Assembly: GCA_008931825.1 (NCBI GenBank)
Contig: QXVZ01012951.1
Span: 6,716-34,235 of the forward strand
Reading direction: 5' to 3'
Length of the DNA: 27,520 bases
Source of the DNA: Phallusia fumigata
Lineage: Eukaryota; Chordata; Ascidiacea; Phlebobranchia; Ascidiidae
The position numbers and the translations under genes were made by a program. Below the pieces are notes generated by a model. The model made no database searches, was not told the DNA's origin, and saw only the letters and a program-made list of their open reading frames with translations. Below are positions 1 through 20,703 of this stretch, one piece after another. Position 1 is the stretch's first letter, and every line of letters starts with the position of its first letter.

Positions 1-1353
1 GCTAATTAATATCTCCTGCATTATTTATGACGTTGCAATGGCCTTTTGTTACGTGAGGAGGGGTCAAAACGTCTGTTAATGTAGCCGCAGGGGCAAGGCG
101 ATCTGACACTGCTAACATTTCGCTTGTAAACGTGTAGTTATGATTCGCTGTCACTTGCTCGTTTGCTCTCTGAATTTATAAACTTAGCGTCGGTTTCTGT
201 TGCGGTTTAAATTTTGTTGATTGTAATTGTTTTAACAACTGCTCGTGTCATCGTCAGGCTAATACCATTTGTCAGTTTAGCTGCGGAGTTAGTTGACAAA
301 AATGTATTTGTATTTTCATCAATTTGCAGACTGTGTGTGTGCTTAGATACAAACATGAGATGAGGGAAATTTTACTGCAGACCATTTCGAAACATGTCAT
401 ATTCGGGCTATCTAAATATATACACGTTTAATGTGTTTGGTTCATCGCAACATCAACAACTGCAGTTGGGGTTTGGAACGAGAATTTGTGTTCTCTTTAA
501 TCGAAAGCAGTTTGTAAGGTTTGAAATTTTCATGTAGCTTCGTAATTTGCACCAGGAACTGTTTTGCAGCAAATTAAGCAGGTCACGTTAACGTTCCCCG
601 CAAATTACGAAATGAGCTGACAAAGTTTGGAAAATGTTATCGTGTTAAAAGATTTGTGTTACAGGCGATTCAGCCGATTATTGTTTTCCAAACAAGTGAC
701 CTTGCAAAATCAATTTAAAAAATAACTTCGTTTTCATCTGATTAAAAAACATCCTTTAAAAGTAATGTTTGGCACACACATCAAGTAGCGCCGCATTGCC
801 ACGATTTATTAGTTTGTATTACATTTGTCATGACACCTTCTAAAAACATGACAACGCATTATCAAAGTCACTTCAAGGTCATGTGACGACAGTCAAGGTC
901 AGTCCCCCGCAACAATCTTTATTACTTTTGCCACAAACAAAGATTTCTGTCAAGTTGAAGTCTCCACTTACTTAAGCAGCTAGCGGGCAAAACCACTCAA
1001 GTGAACATAAACCAGACCTCGATAACATTGGCCGGGGTCGGAAAGTTGTGAATTATTTTGCCAGGTTTGAATCGGGCAAAGATTGCGACCGCGTTTGGTC
1101 GAGCTGGAAGGAAATATTTGAGAAACTTTTAGCGTCTAAGATTTTAGACCAGTTTGCCGATGATCTTGTTTAGTTGAGAACAAGTTGTATGAATGGAAGT
1201 GAGTCTGACCAGAAAAAAACACAGTCAAGATTCTAACCCGGTTCAAGATTGGCAGATAAAAAATCGATAATGTTTCGATTATTTAATTCTCGCCGCAGCT
1301 CTGTTCATTTGCGCGTCATCTGGTCTCAAAACATCTTCTTTATATTTTTTCAG
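1..1353. other. non-coding, probably an intron of the erg gene
   Basis: No exon matching the first half of the ERG PAS domain was found on the + strand, and no other gene is visible. It contains the TCAAGGTCA pair at 873-901. Confidence 0.5.
873..901 (+). promoter_or_regulatory. two identical TCAAGGTCA extended half-sites 20 bases apart
   Basis: TCAAGGTCA at 873-881 and 893-901, with AAGTCA at 865-870. TCAAGGTCA is the monomer site of ERR, SF-1 and NR4A-type orphan receptors. The two copies are on the same DNA face (about two helical turns). This is an intronic position in the channel gene. Confidence 0.35.
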
Positions 1354-13583
<12,230 letters not shown>

Positions 13584-14220
13584 TTTTTGTTTCTATTTTT
13601 TGTCACATTTTTGTTGTTTCTATTTTTTGATCGAATGTGTGAGCGACGTATCGCTCCAAAACATTGTTGTAAAAATCAGTTGGCTGGTTGCCATAACAAC
13701 CCAAGCACTGCGGAATGTGAAAAATTGATGGAAAGGAGATTACAGTCATACCTGCAGGATCGTTAAAATTGCGAATCTGACACTGACGATGGAGGTCCGC
13801 AAAACACATTTACGTACAATAAGGAACAACCTGACATGCTGATGTAAAACACAACACAACCAGTTTTACTCGTAACAGAAAAAAGGCAGAAATGATTTTG
13901 GTATTTTAAGTTGGTTGTTTGATAAAAAAAAACACTAAAGATCAAAAACAACACAAGTAAATGTTCCGTTTAAAGTTTATCGCATTAAATTTTATCAATT
14001 TATATTCCACAAATTTTAGATAATGTAAACATAAAGTTTGTTTTGGTGAAAAAATAATTCAAAGCGGAAAAGTTGAAAGAAGATCACATGTTCGTTTCAG
14101 TTATTTTGTGTTCAGTGTAAAAATGTAAATATTATCTGAAATGTGCTACGCGGATTCTGCAAAAACTTTCAGANAACATTTACTATTTTGAAGCGAGCAG
14201 ATAAACGAAAACTAGGAATC

Positions 14221-14278
14221 ATGACGAAATTCGTGTTTTCTTTGTTGTTTCTTGTTCTGCTTGCTGTCGTGACTAAAG
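14221..14278 (+). CDS. exon 1 of the TSP1/TIL gene: signal peptide
   Basis: Encodes MTKFVFSLLFLVLLAVVTK, a basic start followed by a strongly hydrophobic run, then a gtgagt donor in phase 1. A signal peptide for secretion is clear by eye; the cleavage site would be near the exon end. Confidence 0.8.
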
Positions 14279-17200
14279 GTGAGTGTGAAAAACGATGGGT
14301 AGTTTGCGAAAGCAGCAAATGTAACATAGCAATTTTGATGGCTGGGAATTATAAAAACAAACAAACTAGATTTTCGCACAGTGGACTTTGGTGATGAGCC
14401 GTTATTGCAGGTTTCTGAGCGTTTATAGAATTAGAGAAACAAACAGCAGTAAAAGGTCGGGTTGGCAGGTTGTTAGGATTATCTTTCCTATACTGATAAA
14501 TAACAATATAATCAACGCTGCAACACCTGTGTATTCACCCCCATATTTGTGGTGGCTGGTCACGTGGTATCGAGGTTTTGTTTAGACAGTGTGACGTCAC
14601 AAGGTGTTTTCATCCAAGGTGGGCGGGAAATTGCCGAAGCGGTTTGTGTTGATGACGTAATGTTCGGGGACTTACGTAACTCGTGTGANGGCAAGTGGGA
14701 TTCGAACCCATGAATTAACGACTTTGCAGTTTCAAAACTACTAATTTTCAAACGTCACAGACCTATAAGTCTGAGATGAAAAATACCGAAAAAAACTTAA
14801 CCGCCTGGTGGCAGCATAGAGTTTGTTTTGTGAAAAAACTATTTGCTCTGTATAGTTCCAAATGCTTCGCATTGAATTACTGATGCTTGTTCGGTGACGA
14901 GTTTAATGTTTTGAAACAATCTGCAGTAAATGTTATCAGATTCAACAAGGTCGATTTTTGCTCTCAGTTATTCAAGGTTTTTGTGCAAAGCATTTCCCAT
15001 ACATCCAACCTTGCTTCGGCAAACACTCAATCAATATATTGTTGTGATATTAAATTATGGATTTTTAATTTTTTGCTTTGAGCTTTCCAAAAACAATCCA
15101 AAAGATATCGATTTATCACAGCCAAGATAATCCTCACGTAATCGCTACAGCGAATAATTATCACAGTGACGTAGCACAGTGCTCCCCACCANNNNNNNNN
15201 NNNNNNNNNNNNNNNNNNNNNNNNNNNNNNNNNNNNNNNNNNNNNNNNNNNNNNNNNNNNNNNNNNNNNNNNNNACACCTGTGTATTCACCCCCATATTT
15301 GTGGTGGCTGGTCACGTGGTATCGAGGTTTTGTTTAGACAGTGTGACGTCACAAGGTGTTTTCATCCAAGGTGGGCGGGAAATTGCCGAAGCGGTTTGTG
15401 TTGATGACGTAATGTTCGGGGACTTACGTAACTCGTGTGACGTCACTTTGCGGTAATTCATCTGTCATCCGAATGATTGATTGCATTGGAAGGTGCCGGT
15501 GAACGACAGCAACCAACTTACATTAAACATCACACACAGATATCGCTCAATTTTACTCCAAGTGACGTCATTGGCCAACGTGGTTTGGGTTGTGGAAGGT
15601 CGCCACGAGCTCTTCAAATCTTATCATTTAGAAGTATTTACTAATATAAAGCAATATCACACCAGGTCTCAAAATATTTATCTAAGCCAGGACAAGATTC
15701 GTGGTGGAGTTGCGCGCTAACATGGAAATCCCGCCACAACTCTAAGTTTATTCGCAGGATGTCACACGGGTCAGAGTGGAAAGCGGAAGAAGAGGTCAGA
15801 GCATGAGGCAGAAGACTCACAGAAGTGGAGAGAATATTTCGCCGGATGTCTCCAAGTGCTGGTGAGGAAAAAGGAAATATGACGTAGTTATTCCACTGCG
15901 GGGTTGGTAACTTATTCACCGCGCGATTAAAGCCAAACTTCTTTCACTGTGCATTGTCCATTATTGTGATTATAATGTCACCAATAGTTTCGGTTCAATT
16001 CTAGATCATTTTATTTGTCAAAGTGAAACTTGATTCTGACATAGATGGAAATGTTGCAGCAAACTGGAGCGTTTCGCAAAATTTCGAAAACCACGAAGGA
16101 TGTTCGCAATCATGCAAATAATGCATCAGCACTAATGGACCGAATCCCTTGGTAACGCTTGTTACCAAGATGCCTTGCTTTAATCTATTGCAGCATTCGT
16201 ACTTTATTTTAAATATATAAACAGCGACGTGAATTGGGTTTCGTAAAATTCATATTTGCTCAAATCAATATTTTTGATGAATTAATATCGAGTTACGCGC
16301 AGTTAGGCTTAAGGATCATTCCGTTGATGTAAATTTGTTATATGACACAGAGCACTTAAAAACTTGTTTCAAATCCATTTAAATTTCCTCTAAATTGATC
16401 ACCGAAATAAACAGACTTTGCGTTCGGAGCCACAAAACAGCACAAGCTATGTAACTTTCCATTTGTGAGTTTTGACCTTGGTGAGTGTGCAGGCTCCTGA
16501 CGCTTCGTTTGACTGGCAATCCAACGTTGACTTCACGATTTTGGAGAGCAACTGGTATCTGGGAACTAAGAACGTTTTATGCAGGTGAGTTTGGTCTGTG
16601 TCGGTGCTGGGCAAAGTCGGTCACAGATATAACTTCGCGAAGTTTTTTGTGGGACGAAATGCTTTTAATCTTAATTGCAGAGATTTCTTAAAAACTGTTA
16701 CGATTTCTACGGTTAGTTCTGTCGGTACGGAGGACGTATGGAATTCAAACACAGATGAAGAATTTACATAAAAATGCATGTGTTTAAAATAACGCTTGAC
16801 CATCTGGTTGTGTTTAATTTGATTAGGAAGTTTGCCGAAACATCGATTTTGCTATTACACACATATTTTCGACAAATAATTTCCGAAATGAAAGATTTGT
16901 TTTTTATTCGAAAGTAATGTTGTTGTATTCTTCAAGAGTTGTATTGTAAATGAAGTAGAATGAATGAACTTAACACGTACACTCTTATATAGGTGAACGA
17001 TTCACAATTAACATAGCAAGGCACAACACAAGATTAAGGTTTATTGTGCCTACAGACCTTAATTGAAATGCTGGGTATTTGCTATTGCGTCATAAGCACA
17101 CAAGGTTCGAAATGAATCATTAATTACAACACAGGGTTTAAAATGAGCGCAACAATAGAAATTCCGTAACAAACCTGTTCGGACGCTATTAATTTCTTCA

Positions 17201-20200
17201 CTGAGAGTTTTTGACACAAAAGCATTTTTAAACTACGGATTCAGTTAAACACATTTTGTTACCAGCGCGGAGAGCGGTTATGATTCCGAAAGTTGCTGGA
17301 ACCAGGAGATTGCTGAATATGTGGCTGATGACAACTTGCTTCCGAAAGTCCAACAATGCATCACACAGTATTTCGAGGACATCTCCCATGACCCTCCAAT
17401 ATGTGAGTGAAGAATCGTTTCATCTTTCGTTCTTGTGTATGTTGCAAGTGCGTGAAACGAAGCGAGGTTAACAAACGCCCGATTCGTTAAAGTTATGTTT
17501 AGAAAGTCACTTTTATCAGCGGGTCTTAAGCACATTTAATGACTCGATTAAATTGCAAAGTTGCCTTTAATCACACTTTGGCAAGTTTATTCGTTAAATG
17601 TTTGTTCGAGTAAGAAGACCATAGATCAATTATCAAGGTTCAAGGATTTGTAGCAAGCTGTAGGCAAGGTTAGAGTACAAAGCCGAATCAACGCCTTGAT
17701 AAAAACTTTCTCCCCCCAGACCATCATGCTTAACCGTGTCCGGTAGGTGGCGCACTGCTCTCGTAACTTCGCATTGAGTTGTCTCCTGGCCCTCTACGTA
17801 TCTTCTCTGCCCGGTTCATCACATGCTTGTTGACAACACTTCACAGCAGTCGAGTCGGACCTGGGCTCAATATCGAGCGCAGAAGCCGTATACACTAAAC
17901 AATATTTTACTCATCTCTCTCAGACAACTACCAAAGCCGACGGAAACGACAAATTCCGAGCGGTCCTGCATACCCCCCTTTACCCGGTTATCCCCCGTTC
18001 ACCCCACCACATGCCAACATCAATCAACAATACGCCAGATGCTTGCAGAAAGACGGCCACACCAACCTGCAATTCGCCAAACTACTGTCAGCTGTCCAAC
18101 AACACACCGTTGTAAGGTAAGGTGACGGTTGCAACCGTAACATGTCTATGTTTTGACTGAAACAGCCCGGCAAAGCCAAGTAGTTTGAACAGCAGTCCGA
18201 CATTTGCAAGGTTGGTGCTTCTGACTCTGTCCATACGATTTACATCCGCTTGGGGTCAGTGCAGGGCATTTTTCTAAAAACAAAGTTAATCTAGATCCAG
18301 TCTTCAAAAAACCCTGATCGGGATTTGTCCTCGGGATCGTCCCGGGATCGAACCCCGTAAAAAACAAACAGATCCAGTCTTGATCATTTGTGTTTTAAGT
18401 AAGCAAGCAACGTGTTCGTTTCAGAATCAAACCAAGGTATTCAGTTATTTTTTAAACTTAGGAACACACAAGACACGGCCTTGAAAAGCAGCTCAATTAA
18501 GAAACTTAACTGGCAAAGAACTTGTGTGTAGTGGATACATCGTTACGACAATCGCTGTTGAGTTGATTATCAGCGCGCAATGAAGAAAAGCTTAAAACCG
18601 TCAAACTTTTTTCAGGAAATGCGACAGCGCTTTATCGAGGCGTCCGATAACTTACGCCCAGAAGTTTCTATTCCTGGCCCGGCCCGACAGCGATATTTAT
18701 AAAAGTATCAAAACATGCAACCGTCAGCATTTCCCTGCACGTAAGTAGTTTCCAGATCATTTCCACAGCCCCGGGCCATGTCTGATATCAGTCACCTGCA
18801 AGCAAAGGTAGCTCGAAATATTTAGTAGGAACGAAACTAAACAAGTGTATTTTGGTCAAAATGAGATTTTTCGCACGAACAAATATGTGATAGAAATTAC
18901 AAGCCCCGGGCTATGCTTAATTGCAATGACTTGCAAAAGACTGAATTGGTAGAATGACGCACACGTCTCATAACGCCCGCAATCCAAGTTTCAGTCGAAG
19001 GCAATCTTCAGTGAAATTTAAGCTTTTTCGCTTCATTGTGCAAAATTCGTTCCCCCCAAAAAATGAACAAATTTTATCAGGTTGGCAATGCTTGACTGCA
19101 CAAAGCTCGTCGGAAACCCGCATTCATCATCTGAACCAGATTCATCTTTGACAACTCTATTTTTTGTTTCTTAGCAAACTTTTTTAGTATTTGGACTCCG
19201 TGGTCTGAGTGCAAGCCAACATGCGGAGGGTACAGAAGCCGACAACGATTTTGCCACAACGGGGATAACCCCAAAGTGAAACTGCCCGCTTCCAAGTGCA
19301 GCGGACTGGGCCAAGCAACGCAGCGCAGGCGATGTTCGGACCCGAAGTGCTGGGCCAAGTGGAGCCGCTGGTCGACTTGCTCGAAAACTTGCCAAACCGG
19401 GACCCGAGTTCGCCGAAGAATTTGTCTCTCCAACTTCTTCCCGTACCCCAGCAATGGAAAGTGCAAGGGTCCGGCAATACAGACAGCTTACTGCAATATC
19501 CACGTTCCATGTAAGCAGTGTTCGTGATTTGCCCTTCAGACAGCTGCTAGCTATTGCCACTTAGCCTGTGTAGTTGTAGTTGGTTTGAATCCCATCGCAG
19601 GTTGAATATTGTGGTGATGCTTGTAATACCTTCACAAGCCAACGGGACGAAATTTCGCCTCACAACTACGATTTGAACACTTTCCTGATAATCGTTTGGG
19701 ATGTCACATCTCAGTTATATCGTTTTCCACGTTCGTCGTTTAGCAACAAACCGCATTAATATTTTCCGCAACTAAAGTCAGCATAGACGATGTTGTGCTA
19801 CACACATAGCTACAGCAGTTTCCACAATTTACTCTTGTTGTTTTCCCTCAGGTGTTCCACGTACTCCGTCCTGCACCTATGGTCGAATCTATTCCACCTG
19901 CGTCCCGTGTGGTCGGGACTGTCAGTTTGTCGACAAGCCCCCCTACTGCGTCACAGGGTGTTCTCCCGGTTGTACTTGCCCCAACAATCTGTATTGGAAC
20001 GGCGGCAAAAATAAATGCATGACGAAGCAAGAGTGTAAAGGTAAGTGATCTTGCACTAGCACGACAATGCGAGCGTTGATAGAGAATCCACATAACACAG
20101 ACTGTACTTTACTCAATGTACTCAGACAAACTTTTTCCACCAGCTTTATAACTTCCACACAATTCACGGAATTAAAAAATTTCAATAAAAGCATCACTTG

Positions 20201-20703
20201 CGTGTAAAACATTCCTAATATGGTAGTAGCGTTTGTCGAAAGGAAGAAAATGTTTTACGCACAAGTAATATCTTGTATATCTTGATAATACATTCTATTC
20301 ACTGAACAGGCCCGGTTGTTGGTCTGTGGACAAGCTGGTCGACATGGACATCTTGCGTGGCAGGGAGCGCAAACTGTTTTGGGAGTCGAACAAGATCAAG
20401 ACGATGTTTGGTTGAAAACAGACAGGTCGGTACAAACATGTGACAACTTTTCGGGAGCAGAATTTGTTAATGCACAAAACCCCAGACTGCCTTAATTGAT
20501 TCCAGGAAGAAATAACGCCCCAACCTTGTAAAAAAACTTGTTTTTCTGTGTAGGTCAAGAACTCGTTGTGTGAAGGACTTGGCGATCAGAAGGGTTCTTG
20601 CATTTCCTGCCCATACAGGTCATCCAGTTCCTCCAGCTCATCTAGTTCCTCCAGCTCATCCAGTTCCTCGAGTTCATCCAGCAGCCGCATTTATCCGCAA
20701 TAA
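14221..20703 (+). CDS. secreted TSP1/TIL-domain protein, 12 exons, about 602 residues
   Basis: Proposed exons: 14221-14278, 15338-15452, 15510-15703, 15758-15861, 16493-16584, 17266-17402, 17924-18116, 18616-18740, 19175-19510, 19852-20040, 20310-20425, 20554-20703. Lengths sum to 1809 bases and all phases join. Order: signal peptide; residues about 20-120 unrecognised, beta-rich in appearance (NQLTLNITHRYRSILLQVTS, NVVWVVEG); KRKKRS near 130; a cysteine-containing region (WREYFAGCLQVL, ESCWNQEIAEYVAD); RRKR near 240; two TSP1 repeats about 344-451; a ten-cysteine TIL module about 455-513; a third TSP1 repeat; a 22-serine run near the C-terminus. TSP1 and TIL modules alternate in SCO-spondin-type matrix proteins, so an extracellular role is likely, with possible furin processing. 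The N-terminal half matches no family I can name. Exon 3 boundaries are the least certain, because its donor (gtggtg) and acceptor are weak. Confidence 0.8.
14586..14688 (+). pseudogene. truncated duplicate of exon 2 of the TSP1/TIL gene
   Basis: Identical to the first 103 bases of exon 2 at 15338-15452 but interrupted by the single 'n' at 14689. It is part of a 166-base identical segment (14523-14688 = 15275-15440). Best read as a contig-end duplicate, not a second exon. Confidence 0.8.
14690..14760 (-). repeat. tRNA-like sequence, minus strand
   Basis: Perfect B box on the - strand (ggttcgaatcc, + coordinates 14698-14708), and an anticodon-loop-like actgcaaagtc recalling tRNA-Cys (GCA). 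The A box is degenerate. It begins right after the 'n' at 14689. Confidence 0.4.
15192..15274. other. sequence gap of 83 Ns
   Basis: Unsequenced bases in intron 1 of the TSP1/TIL gene. Any apparent open frame across it is meaningless. Confidence 0.99.
15275..15440. repeat. 166-bp exact duplicate of 14523-14688 next to the sequence gap
   Basis: Starts immediately after the run of Ns and is identical to 14523-14688, which ends at the 'n' at 14689. Probably the same genomic piece assembled twice; it contains the exon 2 acceptor and most of exon 2. Confidence 0.85.
15338..15861 (+). CDS. exons 2-4 of the TSP1/TIL gene (15338-15452, 15510-15703, 15758-15861)
   Basis: Exon 2 follows gttttgtttag and encodes VTSQGVFIQGGREIAEAVCV and DDVMFGDLRNSCDVTLR. 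Exon 3 encodes NQLTLNITHRYRSILLQVTS, NVVWVVEGRHELFKSYHLEV and on to LSQDKIR. Exon 4 follows ttattcgcag and encodes CHTGQSGKRKKRSEHEAEDS and QKWREYFAGCLQVL. Introns of about 57 and 54 bases are near the minimum size. An alternative exon 3 end at 15597 (GAAG|gtcgcc) keeps the same phase. KRKKRS looks like a proprotein-convertase site. Confidence 0.6.
16493..17402 (+). CDS. exons 5-6 of the TSP1/TIL gene (16493-16584, 17266-17402)
   Basis: Exon 5 encodes APDASFDWQSNVDFTILESN and WYLGTKNVLC; exon 6 encodes SGYDSESCWNQEIAEYVADD, NLLPKVQQCITQYFEDISHD and PPI. Both have standard gtgagt donors. A second frame is also open across these two exons but hits a stop in exon 7, so the cysteine-bearing frame given here is preferred. 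Confidence 0.65.
17924..18740 (+). CDS. exons 7-8 of the TSP1/TIL gene (17924-18116, 18616-18740)
   Basis: Exon 7 encodes YNYQSRRKRQIPSGPAYPPL, a proline-rich PGYPPFTPPH stretch, and YARCLQKDGHTNLQFAKLLS. RRKR followed by Q is a good furin consensus. Exon 8 follows ttttttcag and encodes KCDSALSRRPITYAQKFLFL and RPDSDIYKSIKTCNRQHFPA. Phases join on both sides. Confidence 0.7.
18305..18369. mobile_element. 65-bp insertion flanked by a 12-bp target-site duplication
   Basis: agatccagtctt occurs at 18293-18304 and again at 18370-18381. The insert holds a tRNA-type B box on the - strand (ggttcgatccc) and ends in an A-rich tract. It looks like a very short retroposed SINE fragment. Confidence 0.55.
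18461..18600. repeat. rearranged copy of the dispersed intronic repeat
   Basis: 18461-18505 (acaagacacggccttgaaaa, gcagctcaattaag) is the reverse complement of the 7636-region segment, while the following cttgtgtgtagtggatacat and acaatcgctgttg are in direct orientation. The copy is therefore partly inverted. It lies just upstream of exon 8 of the TSP1/TIL gene. Confidence 0.45.
19175..19510 (+). CDS. exon 9 of the TSP1/TIL gene: two thrombospondin type 1 repeats
   Basis: Starting after tttcttag the exon reads NFFSIWTPWSECKPTCGGYR, RRRCSDPKC, then WAKWSRWSTCSKTCQTGTRV and RRRICLSNFFPY with GPAIQTAYC. Each repeat has the WxxWSxCxxTC core, the basic layer residues and the family's cysteines. 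The W..W spacing allows tryptophan C-mannosylation, as known for TSP1 repeats. Confidence 0.93.
19852..20040 (+). CDS. exon 10 of the TSP1/TIL gene: TIL (trypsin-inhibitor-like) module
   Basis: Encodes PSCTYGRIYSTCVPCGRDCQ, VDKPPYCVTGCSPGCTCPNN and WNGGKNKCMTKQEC. Ten cysteines in the TIL pattern are visible. TIL modules either inhibit proteases (Ascaris-type) or serve as structural spacers in mucin, vWF or SCO-spondin-like proteins. The TSP1 context here favours the latter. Confidence 0.9.
20196..20266. mobile_element. hairpin-forming miniature derivative of the same repeat family
   Basis: Arms acttgcgtgtaaaacatt (20196-20213) and aatgttttacgcacaagt (20249-20266) pair at 16 of 18 positions. 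The loop contains gcgtttgtcgaaa, the reverse of the family motif tttcgacaaacgc. It lies in an intron of the TSP1/TIL gene. Confidence 0.55.
20310..20425 (+). CDS. exon 11 of the TSP1/TIL gene: third TSP1 repeat
   Basis: Encodes VVGLWTSWSTWTSCVAGSAN and CFGSRTRSRRCLVENRQ. The WxxWSxW core and the basic strand are present. The donor gtcggt is weak, but the phase-0 join to 20554 keeps the frame and supplies the final cysteines. Confidence 0.8.
20554..20703 (+). CDS. exon 12 of the TSP1/TIL gene: final cysteines and poly-serine tail
   Basis: Encodes VKNSLCEGLGDQKGSCISCP, then 22 consecutive serines (20620-20685), then RIYPQ and TAA at 20701-20703. Serine codons are mixed TCN and AGY, arranged as repeats of an 18-base unit. 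The tail may be a glycosylated or flexible end. Confidence 0.8.
   Translation, partial: VKNSLCEGLGDQKGSCISCPYRSSSSSSSSSSSSSSSSSSSSSSRIYPQ

Noticed and set aside
14388-14585. Open frame ending in a tryptophan-rich peptide, also present in the duplicate at 15275
   Set aside because: It lies upstream of the exon 2 acceptor and ends in a stop at that acceptor. The other frame continues cleanly through exon 2.
15027-15404. Open frames crossing the N gap on both strands
   Set aside because: They exist only because unknown bases cannot contain stops.
17823-18125. 100-residue + strand frame over exon 7 of the TSP1/TIL gene
   Set aside because: It starts in intron sequence and stops before the donor; the alternative frame joins neighbours in phase and carries RRKR and cysteines.
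19077-19560. Three long overlapping minus-strand open frames
   Set aside because: They are antisense shadows of the GC-rich TSP1 exon 9, whose + strand shows unmistakable TSP1 repeats and splice sites.
19578-19606. ggtttgaatcccatcgcagg resembling the 3' part of the tRNA-like repeat at 12785
   Set aside because: Only a short B-box-like stretch with a key C changed to T; no A box.
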